Of a stretch of 64,000 nt of DNA, positions 33,560-44,900 are shown piece by piece. The translations under genes were made by a program, and so were the position numbers. A model generated the notes under the pieces. That model saw only the letters and a program-made list of their open reading frames with translations. It ran no database searches and had not been told where the DNA came from. Origin of the DNA: Cheilinus undulatus (lineage: Eukaryota; Chordata; Actinopteri; Labriformes; Labridae). Position 1 is the stretch's first letter, and each line of letters begins with the position of its first letter. The stretch covers positions 49,428,874-49,492,873 of the forward strand of contig NC_054868.1 in the NCBI RefSeq assembly GCF_018320785.1, in the 5' to 3' direction.

Positions 33560-35022
33560 AAATTCCTCCGCGGTATCACAATTCTTTCTACAGTGTATGG
33601 GTATCACTCCGCGGGGGCGTTTGTTGTCAATGTAAATAGCAGCGCGGGTGAGAGGAGTTCCCGTTTATTAAAATACATTTCCGAGCAAGAACGACAAGAG
33701 TTCCTTGTCGCTGGGCGGTAGTAGTAATTTTGTAAACCCAAACGCGCTAGATGACGTGCTTACTACACCAAATACTTATTTGTGATTGGTGGATGCAAAA
33801 TATGTAGCTAAAAAATAGATCCATATGGAGCTTTGCATACACACACGAGTGCCTCCCCGAGGCAAATGTAGGTCAAAGTCAAAATGTAAACATTGAGGAA
33901 GCATGTACTTTAAAGAACGTAAATAAAAATGATAACTACTGAGAAAAGCTCTGTACAAACACTTTTAATTGAAAAACATATTGCGTAAGATATAGCCTGT
34001 TGGAAAGATACTTTTAACAAAACTTTAATAGACACAAATTAACACCATTGGGCCACTTATTGCTTTTAAATGTCTTTTAAGTAATAGAGGTAAATACAAT
34101 TATTTGTCAAAAGCAGTTTTCCTCTTGTTTCTACCTCTTTAAACATCTTTCATCCTGGAAATCGTTTTAGAATAAATATTGTTCATAAACTAATTCTCCT
34201 TTCGCATCAATTACATCAATTCCACGTTGATGAAAGCTTTGTAAATGAAGAAATAGTCATTTCCCTTTCGTTAGTAGTGTGCCGTTAATTTTGAAGATGG
34301 TTGAACACAAGTTAGCAGCTAACCTTCATAGTAGGAAAGAGAAGTGCACGTACTTCTTACACTTTATACTGCCTCTTGCACTTTAAAAAATGCATTCCCC
34401 CAAATTTATGTTTTCTTACTGTTCTTTTTACACTAAATGTGCCGTCTGTTGAGAAGTTTTTGCAGTTAAACTCAATGAACTTGTCTACAGGTCACTAAGT
34501 CCAGAGTCTGACTGCCCCCTGGTGGTTACATACGAGTGTTTGAAGGCACACCAGTGTCATATTTCTTACATAATTTCAACAGGATATCACATTTCTACAG
34601 ATCATGACTAAAAATATATTCTCATGTAAAGTTCAACATATCTAAATGACTAAATTACTACTTTAAAGAGCCACGGTAGAGGAGGTTTCATGTGGGAGAA
34701 AACTGAGAATGTAGCACATAAACCAAGAATATATGAAGTCTAACAGTAATCTGTTTTAAGCAGTTTTTTAGGTTAGTCTGAGAGAAATATAAAACAAGGA
34801 CTAATCAAAGATGTAAGAAAAATCCTAAAATAAAGGTTAGGTGCAAGAGCACGTGATTGGTAGCAAAAGCCTGCATTGCAACAAAAACACAGAGGCTTCC
34901 TGGATAAAAAGTAAAATGCTTCAAAACTTTTTGATAGTGCATACGTTTGAGCCAACATTGTTTTGTGGCCCACTTTTGCAAGAAACTCACTTAAATCCCA
35001 GGAGAAACTGTACCCATCTGTT
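33560..35022. other. atf4 upstream region, no gene recognised
   Basis: AT-rich; no exon is supported. The short ORFs at 34773-35146 have no domains. Confidence 0.35.
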
Positions 35023-35410
35023 CAGGGTTGCCAGGCCCACACTTTTTCAGCAGCATTGGGCTACTTTTTACAAACTGCTGCAGGATTTTTTTCTTTACTG
35101 CGCTTTGAGCAGACCCATTTTTGATGTCTTGTGTATGTGTATTTAATATCCAAACCAGAATAAAATACTTTATTTACCCTCAAATACAACTAAATCGACC
35201 AAGAGAGAAGCAGGAAAAACATAGAGCAGGGCACACAACCGAAGATCCACCGTGCCACATACAGAAGCAGCACACCTGCTCTTACACAAGCAATATATGT
35301 GGTGTGGCACAGGTTTTAATGGCTTATGTTGAATTTCAGCATTGGCCTTGGTTTTGGGCTAGTTTTACTGGCCATTGGGTTAAATTTGTCACCAAGACCT
35401 GGCAATGCTG
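35023..35410. mobile_element. hAT MITE with perfect 8-bp target duplication
   Basis: The left end CAGGGTTGCCAGG is the inverted partner of CCTGGCAATGCTG at the right. Both sides carry the same 8-mer CATCTGTT (35015-35022 and 35411-35418), the mark of hAT insertion. The 388-bp element has no transposase. Confidence 0.85.
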
Positions 35411-35418
35411 CATCTGTT

Positions 35419-36091
35419 ACACTGTATAGCCTGGCTTCCTGGCCGGTACAACCAGCAAGTCCTTCATAAAGAAGCAATGCTCATTGAGATTACTGGTGGC
35501 CAATGCCACGACTACTGTTAGGTACCTCATACAGCCCATACCTCATTAATGTATGAAGTTCAGGCCTCAATATACCAAGAATAGTGACAATTAAAAGTGA
35601 AACTCTTGGCAGTAAAATAAACAACACTTCCCCTGTATTAATATCAATGTATCTGCAGTCACCACCATACTTTCAAGTTTAAAAAATTTAATGAGCAGAA
35701 AAATCACATATTTGTGTTACTTTGGCTGAAAATTTCCACCTTTAGGCTTTTTTTCATGAAGTGTACGACAAAATCTGAGCAACATCAGCTGTTTGGTTTC
35801 TAAAAGGAGGCTTTCAAAGTGAATCCACTGTGGTCATGGTATTGAAAATTCTGTCTAAGACTAACTTTGGATCAGCTGAGTAACAAATAGACAGTGCTGA
35901 GATGGATGTTTAGCATCTTGACAAACAGCTCCAATATGCTAGCATGCAGACATAACTTGCATCCCTAGTCTCCTCCTTAAAACAAAATCAGATGAGCTAT
36001 AAAATAAAGAAATCCCCCTTAGTAAAGTGTGCACCCATAAAGACATGAACTATTCTGATGAAAACTGTTTTTGAACCAGTCTGTAAACAAG
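35419..36091. other. Intergenic, no gene recognised
   Basis: No exon or recognised repeat between the hAT MITE and the rps19bp1 3' end. Confidence 0.35.
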
Positions 36092-36097
36092 TTTATT
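36092..36097 (-). terminator. Candidate poly(A) signal of rps19bp1
   Basis: TTTATT on plus, AATAAA on minus, about 265 bases past the rps19bp1 stop codon at 36359. Confidence 0.45.
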
Positions 36098-36358
36098 TCA
36101 GCTGTAAAATCCATTGTTTTAACACAAGTGTGTATTAGACTTGTGGTACTTCTACAGTCAGCCCTAAGTGGAAACCTGTTTTATGCTTTTTTGTTTGCAT
36201 ATCCACATTAGCTTCATTTTCCAACCACAGAGGCTCCTGCTTGGTCTTTTTCCATTGCTGAGACATGATAACAGGAAACCAGATGTTAGATAATTATCCA
36301 GACCAGAAATCCACTTTTATCCATGAACAGCAGTGTATATGTGTTTGAATAAGCATGG

Positions 36359-39300
36359 TTAATTCTCCTCCACAGTTCTTCCAAAATATTCCTTCTGAAA
36401 TTGCTGGAACTCCTCCTCAGTGAACAGAGACTCTGGCTCTTTGGCTTTCTTGACTTGTGGCTCGCGGCGATTTCTGGACTGTCTCCCTGTATTGTGATTG
36501 AGGATCTACAAGAGCAGAAAAAGTGAGTTAACAACATGTACAAAAAAACTTAATGCACATAAAATAGAAGAATTGGGAATTACAAAACAAGAGAGGAGTG
36601 ATTTCAAACAATCAGCATAAAAAACAAACTGTTTTTGTTGTGCGTTTTAACAAGCATTAATGTCCTGATTTCTTTCAAGACCAGTCTGATCCTTCTTTAC
36701 AAGTTGTACTCAAAACTCTACCATGAAAGTTACACTGGTATGTAGGATATGTCTGTTTTGGGGGTCTCGCAGAGATTAAGAAAAAACGGCTTCAACTGTT
36801 ATCTTGCACTATGACGTCCACCAAAGTCCACAACATTCCACAGCTTTGGTGCAGCTTTGTTGTTCTTTTAGCACCATCTGATTTCACCATTTGGAATTTG
36901 TGCTTCAGCTAGCTTTTGTATGGCAGTTCAGCTCTCAGCCTGCAGTGACTTGTAAAGTACAGACCTACAGCCTAAAAGCTATGCTTCCCATCTCCATTTG
37001 TCACCTGCCATCTTTACCTGAGGAGTCTGTGAACAAACTGATGCTACTCAAGGTTTACTTTCTTAAAAATGTACCGATGTTTTCATTAAATCCTGGGGGA
37101 AAAGCTGTTGCAAAGTAGCACCAATCCCACAAGCGTAGTCTGCATTGCTATGTATCAACAAATTATGAGAAGGAAAGCAGCTGCTTGCAATACCTAAATA
37201 ACTAGAGCTGATTTTCACTAGCATTAGGCAGTGTTAATCTTATTGACCAAAACTATGACTAAAAGTGTTAGTCAGCTACCTTCTTTCCATGAGAAACACT
37301 AGACTAACACTAGGGCTGGACAATCAATCAAAAAATTAAATCCCAATATGGCCTGCTCCAATTTTCAAATTGCAGAAGGTGCAATATTTCTTTAAACTGA
37401 AATTAGTTTTAAGATAGCAATTAAATTTTTTGTTTTTTGCAGCAGAGATATTATGCATTACAGCTCATGCAATCATCCACAGGTAATGCTTAAGACAGTC
37501 TACAAAAATCCTACTTTTTTGTGCATTTTTCTTATTAAATATGAGACTGACATAAATTGATCACTCCCGTCAATACATACATAAATTCCTATCCAATTTT
37601 CAATATGAGTCAAAATCATCACAATTACATATTTTTCAAAATTGTTCAGCTCTAGTTATATCTAATATTGTGTTGGTTAGAATATAGAATGATTTATTGG
37701 AGAACTTAAGAAATATCAAATCGCAATTGCAATACTGGGGGGGGGATTAGATTATTCTCCCAAAACATTCAGCCCTAAGTAACACTAGCTAAAAACAGCT
37801 CTTTGATGACAAAAACTCTAACGAAAAGTAAGTTTAGTTTTCCTCAAGGAGACCAAGATGAGAAAAAAAATGTAATTTGTTATTCGGTGGACTTCCAAAA
37901 TCCATGATATTTTTCCCCTGTGGGTAAATCTGTAAAAACGTGAGGTTATCTGTAGCCCTTCTGCCTCTGACCTGTAGAAAGGAGTGATCCCTGGTTCCTC
38001 AGGGTGCACAGAACAGAAATATGACTTGGCACCAGATTAAGGCAGAGAGAAAAATTTTTGAAAGATTTGACTAAAATGTAGGATTTTTGTATGAATGAAA
38101 ATTGCACTTAAAGTTTGTTTTAATTTTAGTTAGAAATTACAAAAATGTGACTAAAATTAAAAGGTATTTCAATAATAAGACTAAGACTAAAGTTAAAAAT
38201 AACCATCAAAATTAACACTGGCATCAGGTTGTGTGCATGGTGTATGTGGCTTTCGCACTTGTGGACTTGATGACACACAATTCAGCATCTTAAAGGTCAC
38301 ATATTATGTAAAATACACTTTTTCAGGCTTTTCGAGAAAAAATATGCACCCCTGCCCCCCGCCCCCCAAGAATCAGAAAAATCCAACCCCCTCTCTTTCT
38401 CCACCTTTTGAAAAAATGTGAGCTGGAACAAGGCATTCTAAGATTTTCCTCTCATGATGTCATGTGGGGAGTTAGCCTAGCCCCCAGGTTTGGTTTGCCC
38501 TCCTCTAGCTCTCCTCTCCTGAACCTCCTCCCAGCTGGCAGCCGAGAGGAGGATCAGAAGAACCACATCCATCAAGTCACATCCAATTCCTGAGAGGGGC
38601 GTAATCAGGAGTGGAGTCAGACAGCTCATTAATATTTAAAGCCACAGACACAGAAACAGCTCTTTCTGAGCAGGGCTGAAACAGAGGGATTTTTTTCACA
38701 TGCAAAAATCCAATACTGGAGTGTTTTTTCAGCAACAAATGTCACAGACATGTTTTGGGGACCTCTGAGACAAATATAAACTTGTCTTAAAGGAGTAAAA
38801 TATGTGACCTTTAAATTGTTTTGTGGTCACACAGGTAAATAGGATGCAGTCAACCCTTTGGCTGATGACATTGGTATTAGAGGTGCACCTTGTAAACCGG
38901 ATTTTATGTTATTGGTAATAAAAGAGGCTACTTTAAAAGAGATCTACTAGACTCATAGTAACAGAAATTAAACTATCTCTACTGATGGGAGTTGTCACGG
39001 GTTAGCATTCTCTACATTTCTCACCTTCAGGGTGTCAGAGTCTGTTGCTTTGTAGCCAGTCGTCATAAAATATTTGAGGTTAGCACTCATCTGGCTCGTC
39101 CTCTGCTTCTTCCTGAACTCCTCTGCAATTCAGAACAAGAGTTAGTAAGAGCAAGAAGGTACTATTTAATAATACAGGTTGCCTCAGTGAGCCCTAAATA
39201 TTTCAGTAACATCACATTCTACAATCTACACAATTCCAGAGTCATTATGTTTACACTGGTATATCATAGCAGTAATTGTGGACTTTGGCTGACATGGCAG

Positions 39301-41237
39301 CAGAATTTCAAACGTATCCAGTGACTAATCTGGTAAATATATCAATACCTGCCTCATAACAAGAAAAAAGTCCACACCACCCAATATGGGGTTAGTTCTG
39401 GTTTGTAATTACCAAAAAAATAAAGGCAAACTCCTACACATCATCTAAACTGTAGAAAATACATGAGCATTATTTTGTATATGCACAGATTACACAGTGC
39501 GTTATCTCTACCAGTTTAAAATATGACAAAAGAGCTCATGTTTTTTCAACTCTTGTACGTTTCAATATAAATAATGATATTGTCTTAAACATGTATCATC
39601 AAAAGTACTGACAACCTTATTTCAGACAGTATTGTAAATAACTGTCTACACAGATGTATGGTCCTTCTTTTAAGGATTAAATACACAACTTAAAATTGAA
39701 CTTCAGATTGATTAAATAAGGCCTTTTTATTTCTGTTTTTAATGAAGGACGTATTTGCATACAAATGTTGAGTTGTGACTGACCCACGGCGGACTTGATC
39801 CTCTTGTCTTTGACTGTAGCTTTGCTCTTCCCAGGTCCGAGTCGACCCTGCAGCCGTTTGACCTGCTTGGTGACTCCCTGCCGCTTGGTGCTCACCAGCT
39901 CCATAACTGTGGCCGAGCTGGGAGTCTGCTGTTGCTTCTTTTTCTTTGCTTTGCTGACATCTGACAACACAGGACAAAAAAGGACAGAAGGCAAGCTTAA
40001 ATTTGCGCAGGGAAATTCTTTTTTATTTTGGTCATATATTGGCTAAGGCTCTAAAATGTGTAATTTTGCACTATTTAATACTGAAATAAAAAATGTGGAC
40101 AAAAATCTTTTAAGTCTAGTTTGAAAGGGATAGTTAACGGGAAGCTGAGGCTACAAGTCACACAGGCTCACCAAAATTGTACAATAAAAAAAACTGGAAA
40201 ATGTTGCATGGTCTGATGAGTCTCAATTTCAGCTGCAACATTCAGATGGTAGGGTCAGATTTTGGCATAAACAACATGACAGCATGGATCCATCCTGCCT
40301 TGTACCAATAGCTCAGGCTGGTATTGGTGGTTTTATGGTGTGGGGGATATTTCCTTGGCATGCTTGGGCCCCTTAGTACCAATTGAGCATAATTTAAATG
40401 CCACAGAGCTACCTGAGTAGTGTTGCTGACCCTGTCTCCTTTTATGACCACAGTGTACCCATCTTCTGATGGCTACTTCCAGCAGGGTAATGCACCAAAT
40501 GATCTCAATCTGGTTTCTTGCACATGGCAATGAGTTCAATGTGATCCAATGGCCTCCACAGTCACCAGATCTCAGTTTAAGAGTGTCTTTGGCATGTGGT
40601 GAAACAGGAGGTTCACATTATGTATCTGCAGCCAACGAATCTGCAGCAAATGTGTGATACTATCAATATGGACCAAAATCTCTGAGGAATATTTACAGCA
40701 CCTTGTTGAAACTATGCCACAAAGAATTAAGGCATCTCTGAAGGCTAAATATAATAGGCAATATAAAAGATGTAATAGACTAAATTTAATGATTAATTTT
40801 TGAGGCAAAAATGAAAAACTTTTGAATCTAATTTAATTGAACTGTACTGGACAAACTAAAATTGAAAGATTTCAAGTTTTTGATTGAAATTTTAATAAAT
40901 CTCCATTTTATCGTAGTGTTGGTAGTTCAAGCCTTGTCAACGAATGTCTTGATTTACATGAAAACAGATGAATAATTATTTTATTATTTAGTTAGGCTAA
41001 AAATTGTGATTAAATATATCTTAAAGTAATCTACTAATTCGGTAAAATGCACCAAAAATTAAAATAACAGTAAAATAATTCCCATTCTCCAACAACATGG
41101 TAGTGGGTTAGATGAGGACCCTGTTAGCCAATGCTGATGTAGCTAACCCCTGTTAGCCAGTGAGTTATCGGGCCACACTAACCTTTAATGTCATCACTGA
41201 GCAGCTCCAGTCCTCTTCTAATCAACGACGCCGACAT
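36359..41237 (-). CDS. rps19bp1: Ribosomal protein S19-binding protein 1 / active regulator of SIRT1
   Basis: Four coding exons: 41183..41237, 39784..39960, 39025..39122, 36359..36505, with GT-AG sites and matching phases (1, 1, 0), giving 140 aa (human 136). The start MSASLIRRGLELL matches the family N terminus. The centre is very basic and lysine-rich (KAKKKKQQQT; KSKATVKDKRIKSAV), as expected of a nucleolar protein. The C terminus ends SLFTEEEFQQFQKEYFGR, the conserved tail. In mammals the protein binds RPS19 in the nucleolus and is reported to stimulate SIRT1 deacetylation of p53. It lies next to atf4 as in human 22q13. Intron 1 carries a Tc1-like fossil, and the last intron carries two MITEs. 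Confidence 0.95.
37311..37777. mobile_element. hAT-like MITE inside rps19bp1 intron 3
   Basis: TAGGGCTGGACAATCAATC at the left mirrors a right end finishing in TTCAGCCCTA. The flanks ACTAACAC and AGTAACAC match at 7 of 8 positions, consistent with an aged hAT target duplication. A (G)9 run lies near the right end. Confidence 0.7.
38290..38814. mobile_element. TTAA-flanked MITE, copy 2 (inverted relative to copy 1)
   Basis: Begins TTAAAGGTCACATATTATG and ends ATATGTGACCTTTAA. Interior segments match the reverse complement of 14226-14769 (CAGCTCATTAA, GAAACAGCTC, TTTTGGGGACCTCTGAGAC). Lies in rps19bp1 intron 3. Confidence 0.85.
40130..40800 (+). pseudogene. Tc1-like transposase pseudogene in rps19bp1 intron 1
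   Basis: The plus strand, across several frameshifts and stops, reads like a fish Tc1-type DDE transposase: WKMLHGLMSLNFSCN, NIQMVGSDFGINNMTAWIHP, PFMTTVYPSSDGYFQQGNAP (DDE second-block region), then ISEEYLQHLVETMPQRIKA at the C terminus. It runs antisense to its host gene. Related fragments are at 26060-26480 and 59249-59740. Confidence 0.8.
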
Positions 41238-41954
41238 AACGAGTAAATAAAGTCAAAAAGTTTGGTTAAAACGAGCTACATTCACATGAAGTTTCCTGAA
41301 AGCAACATGTGAGTTTGTCAACAACCGGTAAAGACTTCCTGTGTATCACTTAAAAGCAGCCGACTGGAAAACAGGCGAAGACGTGTCAAGTTCTGTCCAG
41401 CTAACTTGTTTCTCCGGAGCAAAACCTACTTCGTATACTTTGAGTATTACAGCTTAAAATACTGTTATAATACACAATTGTATATAATAATAGTAATATT
41501 AATAACGTGAAATGTAATAACAATAATAAGCAATATAATATGGTTTACGATTTAATTATCCACCGAATCTAACCTAAATATTGCTTGATTTTTATTGTCA
41601 TTTTTTTCCTAACGTTGTTGAACAATATGTACTTAAATATTGCAGATAGCCTATGCACTTTAAATAAATATATGCAATGAATGGTAATATGAACTTTCCA
41701 AATATAACCCAGTGTTGAGAGAATAAACTAGACCCATGTATGAGACTTTATTCATCAGAAAAAGCACAGGTTGTTCCGTAATTTCCCACATTGGTGTGGA
41801 GCGTCCCCGCCTCCAGCTCACTTCCAGCTGTTGTACAGTGGACTGGGGGCGTGTTTGTTGTTACTCTCACTTGCTCTGTCCACCACCATCAACCTTTATC
41901 ACGGGATAAGCTCGATCTTTTGAGTAAAACTTTGTATCCAGTCTACCTCTCACC
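41238..41954. promoter_or_regulatory. Shared upstream region of rps19bp1 and mpst
   Basis: The two start codons point away from each other with about 717 bases between them. The interval holds both 5' UTRs and promoters. The centre (41450-41700) is very AT-rich, while the edges nearer each gene are richer in GC. No clear TATA box is evident for either gene. Confidence 0.5.
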
Positions 41955-44900
41955 ATGGCGCTTCAAGCTAGAGCTGTCCTCACCTCTAAATGGCTCTCAG
42001 AGGCCATGAAGGCTCAGGGGAAAATGCGCATCTTGGACACCTCTTGGTATTTGCCAAAGCTGCGACGAAACGCCAAAAGCGAGTTCAAAAAGAAACATAT
42101 TCCTGGCGCGGCTTTCTTCAACATTGACCAGTGCTGTGATAAAACCTCTCCCCTGGACCACATGCTGCCATCAGAGGAGTTTTTTGCAGATTACGTTGGG
42201 AATTTAGGAATCGAAAATGACACGCACGTCGTGGTGTATGACGCCAGTGAGTTTGGTGCGTTCTCCGCGCCTCGTGTCTGGTGGATGTTCCGAGTGTTCG
42301 GGCACAGGTCCGTGTCTATGCTTAACGGGGGACTGAGAAACTGGGAGCTAGAGGGTCGACCTGTGAGTGACCAGTATGTGAAACCAGCACCAGCCGAGTT
42401 TAAAGCTTCCCTGAACCGCCCCTGGATCAAGACCTATGATGATATGCTGGATAACCTGGACACCAAGGAGTTCCAGGTGGTGGACGCCAGGCCTGCAGGC
42501 AGGTTCAAAGGACTGGACCCTGAACCCAGAGACAGTGAGTAGTCTGCAGCTGTAGCAAATGCAGTTCTCTCTTTCAAGTCAAGCTAACACACTGTAGCTA
42601 CAGTGGGAAGAGCGCAAAGCAGTCTATCAGTTTTAGAAGTTTAAGACGAAAGTATGTGTGCATAATAGGAAGTTGATGATCGACTTCACACATTTTTTTT
42701 TAATCATTCTACATTTGACTGGGCCAAAACAGGCCAAGCTTTACGTAGATGGACATGGAACTGTGATTATTCAACTGGATGAAAAATGTATCAACAGCTT
42801 ATGGTAATAGCTGCTACGAAAAGGGATGCAATATAATCAGCACAATTTAGAATCAATGGATAACAGTTTGAAAGTCAAGTGTTAGTGGATATAAACATTT
42901 CCCTGCACAACTGTAAAATCCAAATGAATGCACTTAAACTTAATGCTTAAATTTGTGTGCATATATATAATATAGGAAAGGTCGCTTTTTAGATTAGTAA
43001 GTATATTTCAGTGCAGAAATTCATCATATTATATCTTTAACTCTTCAAGCCCTAATCCATTTTTCTAACAATTTGGCCTCGCCTTGAATTATTGTCTTAA
43101 AACGCTTATAAACCATCAACCATGTAGTGCACAATCAAGCTCTAAACATCCTTTTGTTCAGGACAACCTGAGATTATGTATGCTGCAGTTTTGTCACTTG
43201 GATTTAGAAAGGTTATGGGACTATAAAGATGAAAGAAAAAACTCAACGGAAATGAAAACTCGTTATATTTCATATTACATATTGATAAAACATTTAAACG
43301 TACTCATTATTACAATAAAACAGATTTAAATAAATTGTATGGCTGCATGTTCTTCATAGACTTTTGCCGCTGTTTCTTTCGGGACCCACAGAAAACTGCT
43401 CTTCGACCCACTTTTGGGTCCCAAACCACAAGTTGAGAAACACTATATTAAAGCACATATTTTTGTTAGTACAGAAAAAAGAATTTTTGATTTTTTTATT
43501 CTAATTGAGCATCATGGTTACTGGACAACAAACACTACACATAAAACTGGGAGGTTATAAAAAGTGGAGAAACCATACAGCTGTCAGTGTCAATGCCTTT
43601 GTTTAAGAAAAATTAATAGAATTACTGTAAAGTCAAATATAAACGTGCCTGCTTGCGTGAAGGGCGGCATGATAATTTTAGTATGATTAAGGTATTAGCA
43701 TATATGAACAATTCTGCCAATATTTTAAACTAAAATTTTGGCTGTAAAAGTCTGCCCTTATTAGCTGTAAATGATGGCAGTTTGAACAAATAAGATAGTG
43801 GACTTTAAGGCTGGACTTACAGACCTACTTCAGCTGATGTATTATCTTTATTCTTCATCATACCTTATCCTGACAATGTCAGACTTTAAATTGTGTGTTT
43901 TATGGGCTAAATCTTTAGGTTGGTATCAGCTCAAACTAATTTGTAAATATCGGCATATCAGATATCAGCAGAAATATCCAATATTGTACATCCATGCTTG
44001 CATGACTCTGGTGTTCAGCGTGGTAGAGGCATGCACTGAAAAAACTGTAACCGTAATGATCCATTGCTCCACTTCAGTGTGTGTCAGCGTTTTTCAGAGT
44101 TTACCCTGAACAAACACACAGATGGGCTTGGCCTAAATCACTGAACAACACAAACACGAACGCGGAGCGGGCATACATGACATGCTTGCATAACTGAGCA
44201 TTTAACCAACAATCACTGACCCATATGCTCACACACACGTCTGCAGAGGAATCAACGGTCTAGACTGTAGATACTGTCAGACCATATAGATAAGTGGATC
44301 TTTACAGAAGGCATTGTTAGATGATAGCACTCACACAGCATACGTGACTTATCTCATGTTATTTACACTTTAGCCACACCCAACTACACACACATTGTCC
44401 TGCAGACACACTGGACATGAGAACTAATACACAAAGCCGTAAATGATGAACAATTAAAGAATCCATCCACACTTCTGTTTGCCAAAGCAGTCTTAGCAGT
44501 GAGTTTTATCAGCAAATTACAGTTCTACTAGAAATATATACTTTTTATGTATAACCCGATTCCAAGAAGTTGGAATGCTCTGTAAATGTATTTAAAAACA
44601 GCATGCCGTGATTGTCAAATCTCATAAACCCATATTTTATTCACAATAGAACATGAACAACATAGCAGATGTCCAAACTGAGACATTTTACTACTTCATG
44701 ACACATATTAGCTTGTTTTGAATTTGATGGCTGCTACACATCTCAAAAAAGTAGGGATGGGAAACAAAGGGCTGGGAAAGTAAGTGGTACTAATAAAAAA
44801 ACGGCTGGAGGACAGTTTTGCAACCATCTCAGTTAATTGGCAACAGGTCAGTGACATGAGAGGCAGAGTCTCTCAGAAGTAAAGATGTGTTGAGGTTTAT

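Noticed and set aside
33184-33639. 151-codon plus-strand ORF
   Set aside because: It runs antisense across the atf4 promoter and 5' exon and has no domain.
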